Origin: Mesostigma viride
Taxonomy: Eukaryota; Streptophyta; Mesostigmatophyceae; Mesostigmatales; Mesostigmataceae
Assembly (NCBI GenBank): GCA_009746045.1
Contig: RPFO01000213.1
Location: 13,157,051 to 13,221,050, forward strand
DNA: 64,000 nt
Direction of reading: 5' to 3'
Positions 32,991-44,400 of this stretch are shown here, piece by piece. A program made the position numbers and the translations under genes. Numbering within the stretch: position 1 is the stretch's first letter; every line of letters begins with the position of its first letter. The notes beneath the pieces are model-generated. The model saw only the letters and a list, made by a program, of their open reading frames with translations, was not told where the DNA came from and made no database searches.

Positions 32991-33843
32991 GTTGTTAGAT
33001 AGATTAGTGTGTAGCTGATGTAGATAGATTAGACCGGTAGGACTGTTTGCACCCACCCATCCATCCATCGGGGTTAATGCTCCGTGACTCCCCAACGGGA
33101 GCACGAGTCTAATTAATTAATTAATTGACGATGCGGGGTAGGGCGGGGTTGCTCCACCAGCGGCGGTGGTCATGGAGGTGCGCCCACGCCATGCCGATCC
33201 GTGTCGTCATGTCGTCCTCGCAGTCGGGAAGCCAACTGCCGAGCAGCTTGAAGCGGCCTGAAGGAGGGTAGTTGACCTCGGCATCGTCTAATAGGCGGAG
33301 TGTGGGTGGGGGCCCTGCCATGCCGAGGGCCAGGGCCTCCGTTTTGGGGCTGATTTCTGGACCAACCGCCCGAGCCTCGAGCGCCAGGCAGTCCAGCCAA
33401 AGTTGGGCAGACTCCGGCTTCTCGATGAGCGTGATGTCGTCGGCATAAATGAGGTCAGCCAGTAAATTCTGCTTGGTAGTCGGCCCCCCTTCTCCAAGCT
33501 CGTTCGTGATCGCTAGGCCAGGGGCACGGCCTGCAATGCTAGCAAAGCGAGCACGTGCCTGGCGCATAACATAATCCACTACAATAATAAACAGGTACGG
33601 CGACAGGACGCAACCCTGCCAGACGCCGGTCTGCAGTGGGCATGGCGGGGTAATGCCGTGTTGAGTGCGCACCGAAGTGGTCGACCCCTCATACAGCGTG
33701 CGGATGACGGTAGTCAGGGGAGTGGGGATCGACGCGAGCGCGAGCAAGTACAGCCCATAGAGCGTCCCAGAGGACAGAATCAAAAGCCTAGATGAAGTCG
33801 ACGAAGATCAGGATGGCGGGAAACTCACCAGGTTGCAGGAGAG

Positions 33844-34003
33844 GTTCTATACGCGTTCTAAAAAAAGCTTACAACGCAAAAAACACGGGTTAGAGTTAAC
33901 TTAGTTTTCACGGCTTCGCTCACCCCCCCCTCCCCATAAGCAATGGAATACGTGCTACATGATCTCCCAACAAAGTCATGTTATAAATTTGAATTTAATT
34001 TAA
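33844..34003. repeat. Solo piggyBac-like MITE end and family D 3' end
   Basis: 33844-33891 is a decayed copy of the right end of the element at 34142-35882 (TATACGCGTTCTAAAAAAAG, then AAACACGGGTTA), with an internal deletion. 33940-34003 is a plus-strand family D 3' terminus (TACGTGCTACATGATCTCCC, then AACAAAG and an AATTT-type tail). Confidence 0.6.
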
Positions 34004-34004
34004 T

Positions 34005-34137
34005 GGGGGGTAGTACCATAGACAACTCACCAGAGATATTATTTAGTGGCCCCAATCATATTTCAGCATTGCGCAAATGAATTACAAGTGATATTCGCGT
34101 AGGTCAATTTTTAAGGGTTTAGGGCTGCCACCTCCCC
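34005..34137 (-). repeat. Dispersed repeat terminus (partner of 53497-53650)
   Basis: The reverse complement matches 53497-53650, starting TTAAGGGGAGGTGGCA and running through TGACC...CTAATATCACTTG... to GGGGGTACTACC, with moderate divergence. Its outer edge is the same TTAA used by the neighbouring piggyBac-like element. Confidence 0.6.
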
Positions 34138-34141
34138 TTAA

Positions 34142-35882
34142 CCCGTGTTTTTTTACAACGCGATACATCGCGTTGTAGGGTTAGAACGCGATGTATCGCG
34201 TTGTAATCTGACACGTGGCAAACCTATTAAACATGCGATTTTTGGTCTGAAACTTTCAAGATAGGTCAGAAACATCTCATAGAATTCAAGAAAAAATCCT
34301 GGTATTTTTGGTATTTTTTTTGTGACAGCTGCAAACAAATATGTACCACTGAAATCAGGCATTTTCGCGGGACGAAGGTGAAGACGACGGCGATGGCGGC
34401 AGGTAGATCTCGCCAGTTTTCGCGCGAATTTCAGTGGCTGTTGGGTAGCACGACCATGATGATGCGTTCAAAGGTTGATAATTAGGTTTCTACGAGTTTG
34501 TTGAGGTACTGGGGCAAAGGAAACGTAGTTTTTTCCAGTTTCTCACCCAACTTTCATGCGGAAACCCTGGAAACCGGCATACATATTATTACGTCAAGAC
34601 TCGGGTCTGCTGCGGCACCATGCTTGGTATTTCCATGGTGTTTCGACTTCTTAACACATGTTTATTCATTCCGAACGCCCGGACTCTCGGCTAAACCGAG
34701 ATTTGTGCAGACTTTTATTGGATAGCTCCGGGCATGATGGTGCCTGCAAATAGCGTAAGGCGTGACCGTGGCTATTGCTACGGTATGCTGTATTTTCCTG
34801 GAAATGGCCTCTGCCACCGGCTCAATAGTGCTTGCAGGCGTAAGTATATCGTGTTTCTACCTAGTTTCTGCCAGTTTTCCACTTATTTCTACCGACCTCT
34901 GCCCAGCCTCTCTAAGACCGCCATCCTACTCGACGTTGCTTGCATGTCAGCCATAGCAGGTTGCAGTTGTGCAGTATTTAGGTGCTGTATGCGTACGTCG
35001 TCAAGCCGTGCATATATCGTGAGGATTGGATGTTGATGGTTTATACTGCGTTGATTGTGCAAGAAGATCAGCTGGGTGCCCATAATCATGGTGTATAATC
35101 ATGTGTTGTTAGCATCTTGCCACCATTTGCTAGCATGCATTCCAGCGTCATCTTTGCCTGCATGTAAGCTCATGGATCACTCAACCTATCCAAGCCTTGC
35201 ATTACACGTGCCTCTTTCTTTCAGTATTGCACGCGTTATGGAATGAAAACCCAGCACCTCCATTCCCACGAGGCATGTGCTCAACACGTTGTGAGAGTGG
35301 ATGATGCTTTGGCTATGGCTGCCTGATTCAGTCATATTAGGTCATCCAGTCATGATGTTTGATGCATGTTTGATGCTGTATAACTTATACAACACCTTTT
35401 TTCAACGTTTTGACCCTCCAAGCTCACTATGGCCCCGTTTATGGGGCTCGGGTCGTTGCGTAATGTTGTCAAGGGCTCTCATGTTTCCCACTGCGTTGTA
35501 CTGCGTTGTAATTGTGATGCTAATGAAAAATAGCTCCAGTGGCCCAATGGGCCTGAGTTTTGTTTCACAGAGCCTGCATATGTTGCCCATAGCTCGTGCA
35601 AGAAGCCAGATTTTTTTCATGAACCATTTGTGAATAAGCGCATGACTTGTGACCTAGGGTCAAGAAATCGCGGTCATGGTCAGACCCCCCTGTATTCAAA
35701 CCAGTGTATCTCTCTAATGAATAAGCAGTTTGTAGGTCTGAGTAGCTCAAAAAATCCTTTGATTTATGGGCTTTCAGGAAAGTATATACATGACCATGAA
35801 AAAAATTTTTCCTTAGGTGCTATACGCGTTCTAAAAAAAGCTTACAACGCGATATATCGCGTTCTAATTAAAAAAACACGGG
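34142..35882. mobile_element. piggyBac-like non-autonomous element, 1.74 kb
   Basis: TTAA flanks both sides (34138-34141 and 35883-35886). The ends are CCCGTGTTTTTTTA and its exact complement (14 bp). Inside both termini are palindromic ACGCGATAYATCGCGT motifs (two on the left, one on the right), probably protein-binding sites or hairpins. TTAA targets with CCC...GGG ends are typical of piggyBac. The interior has only short frames and no transposase. The termini are unlike those of the transposase-bearing element at 60131-63492. Confidence 0.8.
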
Positions 35883-36217
35883 TTAAAAACGCCCCCAGCT
35901 ATTAGGATAAAAATAGGATATTAATCCGGGGGACTTCCGAGCTAGTCGAAGTCAAGTGTGGAAACGCCCTCACTCTGCCACAACTCCTGGACAGAAAACA
36001 CGGGACATCCTGACATGCAAATCTTCCCCTGTTAGTCATGCTAATATCTTATGCACCCCTAGCAACTCTGGTGCAGCATAGAACCACGGCTCAGCATGAA
36101 TCCTCCACACACATGTGCCAGCAGGGCAGCCCCGCGTCAACCATTCATCCAGCCCAGCCACCAAACGTTATTAACACTGTCGACAGCGTCGGCAATGCAC
36201 GGCTTCTCGCGCAGCAA

Positions 36218-39200
36218 TCATGACGCAGGGGCTGCCGGAGCAGCAGCAGTGGCGGCGGCCGCAGACTTGCGCGCAGCACGGCGGCGCGCGTAAGACGACG
36301 AGGGAGCCCCCGAGGACGATGCACCCTGGGCCGCACCCTCCTGGGCCACGCGGCGGACCACACGGGTGGCCCGCTTGGCATCACTGGCGGTGGTGGTAGT
36401 GGCGGGGGCCCCGGCTACAAGGCCGCCCTTCTTGGCAGACACGGTGGCGGCCGCGGCCAGCGCGCTTACGCCCGCCATCAGCTGGCTGTCCTCCGCCGGA
36501 TAGCCCAGCCATGCGCGGCGCGAGGGCTCGCCGATGCGGATGTTGATGAGCTGCATCAGCGTGGTGCATGAGCGCACGAGCGCTAGCGACTGGAAGCTGG
36601 TCAGCATCCAGCGGTCAAAGCCTGCCAGCAAGTTGTACCTGGAACATAGGACAAAGGGATTACAGCAGCGACGCAAGGCAGGGCAAAAGTAAGTGAGATG
36701 TGCTGGGAATCAGCTCCGCCAGTACACGAAGACACGGCAATGAACAAACACAGAGATGCCAGGATGCTCAAAATGCGTCCTACATCAACAAACCTCATCT
36801 TAAAGGCACCCTCGACCAAGGGCAACACAAAGCAACTTTTAAAATGCGCAAGGGACTTGACCTACGCATTTCAAAAAGAACAACTGTTGCTATTCGGAGA
36901 CTGCCAGCGCTGACATCGCCCATCCCGTTGACTGAATCAGCCCCGTCCCCTTGATACTGTCAAATGCAGAATACGCTATGCGGCAAGGCACACAAGACAT
37001 CCACCCTGCCGCGCGACCATACCTGATGTTGCCTGACAGGCCCATGAACGCGGCGTAGCCCAGCGCGGAGCGGCCCACGTCGCCTGCGGGCAGCGCCGGC
37101 TGGTACTCGCGTGGCCGCGTCGCCAGCAGCGCGCTCTGCACCAGCCCCGACACCGCGCCCGTGGCAAGGCCCATGCCCGACAGCAGTGCCGCCGACAGGG
37201 CAAAGCCCTGCGCGCGCGTGGCCAGCGTGTAGTTGCGCAGCGGGCCCGAGCGGTCAAACACATGGTTGGGCAGCGCATGCAGCGCCGACTGCCAGCCGTA
37301 CTTGTGCGCCGCCCCAAAGGAGCGCGTGGGGGCCACCGTCCAGACCATGGCCGCGTTGGCGGCGGCGAGGGTGAGGATGTTGACGGCGGCCAGGTCCCAC
37401 TCAGCACCCAGCTTGTCACCGCGCGCCTTGACCTCCTGCTGCACCGCAGTGACAAAGGTGATGGCCTGCTCGATGGCCAGCTTGGTGGCAAAAGCCGGAT
37501 CGGCCATCAGCCGGCCGATGAACGCGCGAGAGAGGGGCGCGGGCGTGGCACGGGCGACGGTGCGTGCGAGCGTCGGGCGGATGTCCATCGCCAGGAAGCG
37601 GCTCAACTGCGCCGTGCTCACCAGGCCCTGCGCGCGCGACATGGAATTGCGCAGGCAACGCAGTCGGACACATGGCGCAGGAACGACAACGGTCAGGGGA
37701 CGCGGCTGCAGGGTGGGGAGAAGATTAGACAGCTATCACATCCATGAGATGCGTCCTCATAGCATGTCCGTTGGATACAAACCACTAGGCATATAAAAGG
37801 GGTTGGATGGATGCCAACATGAAGCAGGGTGTTCAAGGGCGTGGGCTGAAATGGACCCAGGGCTATCCAGGGACAAAACAGACAATGTCCACGACACCAC
37901 GGTGTGCACGAAGCCACGCGGGCCATCCCTCCCCAACATCAGCCTGCATGCAGCACGCACTAGCAACGTCAGCTCAATTGCCACCGTGGGCCCATGCCTG
38001 GCCATGAAAGCCGAACAATTTCAGGTGCGCCTCTTCGCGCCAGCGAAGATCATCGATACCATAAAAAGGACACCGTGCCACAGCAACTATTTAGGCAAGG
38101 TGTTGCTCAGCAAGCAACCCTACCGAGTGCAAAACAAACCGCATCGCCACGCAGCGCACACGTGTCCTGCGCGCGGGGAGCCTTTGTGTGTGCAACAGGA
38201 AAGGAAAAGACCCCGGCCACACGCGCCACGGCAGGTGCTTGACGCCACACCCTGACCACCCCCGCGGAAACATGAGCCTTAAGTACGCTAGGCTTGCGCA
38301 ACTGGCAGGGGTGCACTATGCACATGCAACACGCAACAGGGCTTCTGTGATCAGCTGGAACCGCTGGTGTGCCAGAAAAATTGTGGTACTGACACTAGCT
38401 GTATCAATACACGCTTCACACCCGACCTGACCCAGGCACGTAAAGACTCCAGGCAGGAGACCACCGACAACACGGGGCCCCAACAACACCTGTACCACAG
38501 TACCGCAAGCCCTGCTTTTGGGGTGGGGCTACCAGGAATGGGGCGTGCAAGACGCAGTGAGGACATGCAAGACGCTTGTTACAGGCGCGTGAAGTGACCA
38601 CATTCAAACAACACCGACATGGGGATGGCGGGTCCCATGCGCACAAGAGGCTTACCACCACGCCCCTCGCATGCACAGGGTGGATGCCAGCACACAAATC
38701 TGCAGCACACAAATCTGGGTGACTGCTAACCCGAAGCTTTAGTGACTTTGTATGCCTCCTCCTAACACCAGTACAGGACTAGCTGACATCAAACCACATC
38801 ACAGAATGCGACAAAGTCGCACCAAGGCTAAAATAGTGAGGCTAAGATAATGAGACAAAGATAATTACTCCGAGCATAGCACAAGCCCACAAACATGAAT
38901 AAAAAACTAGCTAACAACGATGAGGATTAAACGCACCATTTCAACGGCCTGGCGGAAGCCGACCGGGAGACTTGTGATCGTCCGGTACCATTCTGCGAGG
39001 ACACACTGGATGGTCTTGCGGTCAAACAACTCGGGCAAGACGACCCGCCGCCGGAAAAAACCCTCCTCACCATCATCCCCATCCTCTCCATCATTCATGT
39101 AGTCATCATCATCACCGTCGTCACCATCACCGCCCCCGCCGTTGTTGATAATTTTACCCCCGTTGTTGCCACCACCGTTGTCATCCGTCTGCATCCAAGA

Positions 39201-39912
39201 ATGGCCGGGCGTGTATCCAAATTGGAGCAAAGTGGCATGTTAGCCCACGAAATGCATAAACAAAGAAGGATGGTCCAAAAGGACCAAAACACGCCATCAA
39301 GATTCGCCAGCAAGGTGACTGAAAACAGCGAAACGGCGATCCATACTATCAAGCCCTTCACCTGAAAGCCAAGGTAAGATAAGGATCAGCTGAGCCACAA
39401 CGCCCCTCCGCAAGGGAAAGTTCATGAGGACCTGGCCAGTAATGTGAGCAGAAATGATATGCTAATAGGGAACCCTAGTCATGCATACATACTTTAGCGT
39501 CATATTCCGGCGTGACTTGCGATAGGTCCAACTTCGATTTTTCGAGAGTGGCGCCCTGGAAAGCCCCCATGCCACCAGCCATCATGTGCGACGGTATGAC
39601 CACCCTGGAAAATGCGTCGGACACTCCGTTGCTATCGGAGGAATTTGGATTCACTAGCGCCCCATCGCTAATTGCACGAACGGTGGTACAGGGTTGAGTA
39701 ATCTGAAGCACCACACTCGCTCGTCTGCAACGACGCTTGAGTTCCCCCAAAGACGGGCTGACAAACGCCCGCGCACCAGCCACGTCGTTTTCAGGGTCGT
39801 TGCTAGCAGAGCCATGCCTGTTCGTGCTAACGGTAGGGAACTGCTGCGAAGATCGCGCATGGGCTAGCGCCGGAGCGGCCACCCCAAGCGATAACGACGT
39901 CACCGCTGCCAT
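36218..39912 (-). CDS. RER: RETICULATA-RELATED (DUF3411) plastid protein
   Basis: Four exons with GT-AG introns join in phase: 39912-39493, 39188-38937, 37627-37023 and 36638-36218, for a protein of 565 aa. Exon 1 (MAAVTSLSLGVAAPALAHAR...) resembles a chloroplast transit peptide. Exon 2 has the Gly/Asp-rich stretch (GGGNNGG, GDDGDDDDY) and VVLPELFDRKTIQCVLAEWY. Exon 3 has GLVSTAQLSRFLAMDIRPTL, ARATPAPLSRAFIGRLMADP and several hydrophobic segments. Exon 4 completes NIRYNLLAGFDRW and ends in an Ala-rich tail. In Arabidopsis, family members are plastid-envelope proteins affecting leaf mesophyll and plastid metabolism; the algal role is unknown. No TGTAA motif is seen just after the stop. Confidence 0.85.
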
Positions 39913-40531
39913 TCGATCTTCACCCTTCCACAGCGAAAAGCTACAAGATTAAAGACACGCACCAAAGGAACACGTTCCTTGGGCTGTCTGCCTGAATTAA
40001 GAGCCAAGATGAAACTAAAATTCAAGGCGCAGCTTACGATGCACCCCAGCCACAATAGCTGTTATCAGCGTCGAAGACGCTGTGGAAAGGGCGACCTCCG
40101 TCTCACAGCGCAAGCTTTGAGGTGGTTCAGAAGCTGCTCGCTGATTGGCTGCGCGCAGAGTGAACGGTAGCGCTTGGTTTATTGGTGTGTGGAGACCGGA
40201 GCCGACGACGCGCGGGTGCAGCGGTCATCATCTCTAGCGAGAGAATCTCGAGCTCTCCAGTCAATTCTACAGTGTACTCTTGGCCTCTAAAATTCCAAGG
40301 CTGAGCAAATTTCAAGCAAAAAGACAAAATCTCGGGAAACATTGAAATAGTTTGGTACCATGCACAGCCATGCACCGCATGATTGTACCGGAATCCCGGC
40401 AAACATTGATCAAAACCTTTGCTGGGCCGCGCACGAAACTTTTCCTCAGGTGCTCCCTGGTACAAAACTCCGCATATATTTCGGCCGCCACGCGTCTACC
40501 CAACAGACGTTTTGTGATTCTAACCGTAGCA

Positions 40532-40772
40532 GTACAGGCATTCACGCCTTAAGTTGGTTGGGTTCGAGGTTTTTGAGGGGTCAACCCAACTTGAGGCGTG
40601 AACCCAACTTAAGGCGTGAACGATTCTACTAAATTCTACTGATTTGAACTAAAGATAATTAAACATACTATTCTGAACTACTTTGAACTCAGAATGCCGA
40701 AACCCTATTGAACCCAACTTAAGGCGTGAACACAACTTAAGCCAACCCAACTTAAGGCGTGAATGCCTGTAC
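40532..40772. mobile_element. 241-bp MITE upstream of the RER gene
   Basis: Terminal inverted repeats of about 25 bp begin GTACAGGCATTCACGCCTTA. The flanks repeat CGTAGC (40525-40530 and 40773-40778), so a target duplication of 6-8 bp is likely. The interior repeats AACCCAACTTAAGGCGTGAA several times. It lies about 620 bp upstream of the RER start codon and could affect its promoter. Confidence 0.7.
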
Positions 40773-41484
40773 CGTAGCCCTGCAAGTCAGCCGCCGTACC
40801 CGTCACCCTGTGCTAAGCACGCTGCAGCCAGACATATTGTCTCGCAGGCCTGTCGCAGGCTGTTTGGGTATCTTGCAGTCCTTGCGGATGGATCCCCCCA
40901 ATTCCTCGTGCCATATTCCAACAGCGGGTACGGCCGCTTTAAGGCTTGCCCATGCTCCACGCCCGGGCTACACAGTACGCACGCTGCCCGCTGTCCCCCC
41001 GAAGAATACACGCTGAAGGTCTTGGTTTGCCTCGCTACTGTAGCTTAGAAAACAGAAAAGAGCCTCGCCGCTTGCAATGCCGAGAAAAATTAAATTCGTG
41101 TCTTCCGTTTTGGTCTGCTGATAAACATCTTTTCCTCGCGTTTAAGAGTATGAAATTACGGGCTTGGCGGGATAGCCCGGTTTAGTTTCGAGCATGGGTT
41201 GCGAGGGTTAGGCTTTCGGTACCTCATGGCGTCAAATTCTCGGCTCGTACAGGTCCGGGCGTTGCTGGTCGCGTGATTTCCGATTAAGGTCGGCAAGATA
41301 GAGAGGCAGCAGGGAGCTTGGTACATCGTTAGATCCGTGAGAGGTATGGCATGGACTTGAAGTCAGTGATCGTCGCCAGAATTTCCAGGATATGCCTCGT
41401 TACATTCCAGCTCTTTCCGCCCGCGGGTAAGATTGCACGAAGCACATCGTTGGGATGACGTCGTAGACGATCCTGTCATCCTCG

Positions 41485-44400
41485 ATGGGTACGACTTCCA
41501 GTACCAGACGAAACAACGCGTCGCAAGGCCGTGCGGGCGCCCGTAGAGCGCAGTCGACGACGCCCACGAACAATAATGCCGCCGACGCTCAGCAATTGCA
41601 GGCCCAGAATGCCAGGCCCCAGCAGACCATGCCCTCCTCTATGGATAGCCAAGCAAATGGCCGAGCCCCTCGGTATCCTCCGTATGCTCCCGGGACTGGC
41701 GGTGCTACTGCCATGCCCCCCAATCCACTGGGGGGATATTACCAGTACGCACGGTATGGAAATCAACGGGTGGTTCCAGTAACCCTGAACCATTACGCTG
41801 GCTGGGGAGGGCCCCAGCCGCCGCACCCTCCGCCGACGATGCGTGCCGAGTCGGCGCCGTTGCGTGTACCCGTGGAGATGCAGCGCACGGCGACGCTTCG
41901 CAACGACATGAACCTGAACCCGAACAGCCTCAAGATTTCTGAGGACCCTGTGGACCCTGGGTACTACAACATATCATTCATCTGTGATTGCTCCATTGCG
42001 TACAGGTACGGACCCTGTCGTCGCTACAAGTGTGCATGGGAAGGCATGCCCCTTCCGCTGCTGTGTTGATTCAACGTGGGTGCTGCCCACTGCCCTGCCA
42101 CGCAGGTGAACCAGCCATCAAAGGACGACCCCCGCGTGGTCTTGATGAGTGGAACGGTTTTGTGTCAAGGTGTCAGGAGGGAGGAGGGAGGAGGGAGGAG
42201 GGAGGAGGAGGAGGGAGGAGGAGGGAGGAGGGAGGAGGGAGGAGGGAGGAGGGAGGAGGGAGGAGGGAGGAGGGAGGAGGGAGGAGGGAGGAGGGAGAGG
42301 GAGGAGGGAGGAGGGAGGAGGGAGGAGGAGGAGGGAGGAGGGGGAGGAGGAGGGGGAGGGGGGGGGGAGGGAGGAGGGAGGAGGGAGGGAGGGAGAGGGG
42401 GGGGGGAGGGGGTTGCAAGCTGGGAGGTGCGTTGATTGTTTCTCGCGCGTGTTTGTGTGAACGAGGGCCAGGGTGCGCGCATCCATGAGGCAGCGAGCAC
42501 AGGCATTGCATTGTAAGGGCTTGTCGTCGCCGCATGCCATCCGACCCGCCCCTCTTCCGACCATGGTGCCCACGCGGTGGGCGGTAACCGGGGGGGGGGG
42601 GGGGTGCACGAGGGCATGGGGGAACGGGGGGGCACGAGGGCATGGGGGAAGGGGGGGGGGCAGTATACTCATCGCATTATGCGGACAAGCAGTTGCCAAG
42701 CACACGATGGTGGCCTGCGGCGGGGCCATGTGCTGCTGCCACCTGGCAGCATCCGGCGGGGGTAGGCATTGGCTCGGGAAGTGCAAGTAAAGGGTGCGGC
42801 AAACAACGCGACTGCTGCAGGTCGTGTTGTCAGTAGCGCGCGGTACTGTGAGGATGCCTGTTGGTAGCTGTAGGTCACATCGGTGATGGGCCGGGCTTAT
42901 TCATCGGTTTTGGTTGTTGTGCCTGCCCTCGCGTGCCCACGGCCTGCCCTTGAGGGCCCACAGCGTGGCATGTCGTGGCCGGTGGTGGCACTGGCCATGG
43001 GGGGTGGGGGAGGGGAGGTTTGCCGCGCTGGGGAGGGGGGCGGTGAGAGGACGTTGTAGCAATAGCATGTGTTATGTCTCGAAAAACCTACATGCGATGC
43101 CATCTCTGTTTGCACACGTGGGTGGCCACACAGGTCTTGCACCGGCCACACAGGTCTTGCACCAGCCACAAAGGTCACATGCAGCCTCCAGACTTGCGTG
43201 CGTGGCCTTGCAGCGTCCGTTGTGTGTGCAGCCGTGGGCACGTACGCTGGGCCTGTGACTCCCAACCCCCCATGCGGGGCGCGCCCCCCCTGCCATGTGC
43301 TTGCTGGGGCTGTGTTGGCCCCCACATCACCCCCACCCACCGCAAGACCCGCCTTGTGCTCCCCCGTGTAAAGTCATCCGCCTGCTCACCTCCACGCACT
43401 GGACTCACACGCACATACCCTGTATTTGCACTTTGCCCCCTGTCGCTGCTCCCCTTCTCCCCCCCGCGCCATGTGCCACCTTTCAGCGTGTCCATCTTCT
43501 TCATGGCCAAGGAGCAGGCCGGCAACGCGCTCGTGTGCCTGCCCACGGACACGGAGCCGGTGCAGTTCCCCGCGCCCACGCCGCGCCAGTACTTCCCAAA
43601 GGGGCTCGGCACCCACTTCAAGCAGCCGCCAGGCGCGCGCCTGGGCCTGAACGTGGGCCTGTACCACCCGCAGAAGCTGATGCACCCGCACCTGGCGGAC
43701 ACGGAGGGTGGGGAGGAGGTGTTCCCCATCATCGTGCGTCTGGAGGCGGACCCGGTGGCGATTCCGGCGCACGGCACGCGGCCCAGCGCGCTGCGGTGAG
43801 TTATGGTGCCACCTGTCGGCTCCATTGCTGTCCACTGCCGCATGTGCTCATGTGGGGATGATGTTGCTCGCGGTGGCTCCTGCGTGTACTAGAGGTGTTT
43901 GCGTGTTCTCATGTCATATGAAACTCCTGCCACGCTGGCAGCATCGATAGGTGCTGGCCACGCCCGCACGCGGCAAAGGGCATGTGCGTGGTCGGTGTAC
44001 GGGATGCGGCCACCCGCAGTCCGACCGGCTTGCCCTCTTGCTACTGGCAGAGGCACCCTTGCGGGCGGGCATCCCCCCGCAGTCCCCCAGTGTGCACACT
44101 GCTGGTAAGTGGCAACCGTGCGGGGACCATGGCGGGGTCGATGACGTTACCACGGATGTCCTTGTAGCATAGCCACCATTGTACCCAGAAAACCAACAAG
44201 TCGTCTGCTTTAAGTGCACATCACGCTAAAGTGCTTTGAGTGCACATCACGTTCAAGTGCTTTGAGTGCACATCACGTTCAAGTGCTTTGAGTGCACATC
44301 ACGTTCAAGTGCTTTGAGTGCACATCACGTTCAAGTGCTTTGAGTGCACATCACGTTCAAGTGCTTTGAGTGCTCATCACGTGCCTATTGACACCTTCCA

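Larger units (their letters stand above)
28495..33124 (+). mobile_element. LINE family A, copy A1 (4.6 kb, both ORFs)
   Basis: A perfect 14-bp target duplication, TTGACGATGCGGGG, at 28481-28494 and 33125-33138 bounds the element, which interrupts LINE C. It contains an ORF1 part (28518-29012), ORF2 with apurinic endonuclease and reverse transcriptase (29382-32601), and a 3' UTR broken by LINE B. The 3' end has a CCATC repeat, the hairpin CTCCCCAACGGGAG (33084-33097) and an (AATT)n tail. It is the most complete LINE in the window and a possible source of machinery in trans, though ORF2 has a frameshift. Confidence 0.85.
28195..33840 (-). mobile_element. LINE family C ORF2 fragment, split by LINE A1
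   Basis: Minus-strand RT coding runs from 33840 to 33139 (FVDFI.AFD, CPLQTGVWQGCVLSPYLF, LADLIYADDITLIE, LLGSWLPDCEDD) and resumes at 28480-28195 (LFKVVILTILTYGAETWTLT, DGAVTKMLRKAHG, GHLARTDQVDTSD). LINE A1 sits between, flanked by the 14-bp duplication. There is a frameshift near 33784, and the copy is truncated at both ends. The YADD catalytic box is intact. Confidence 0.8.

Noticed and set aside
42118..42786. Pro/Ser-rich minus-strand protein
   Set aside because: Composition artefact of the GGGAGGA array inside intron 1.
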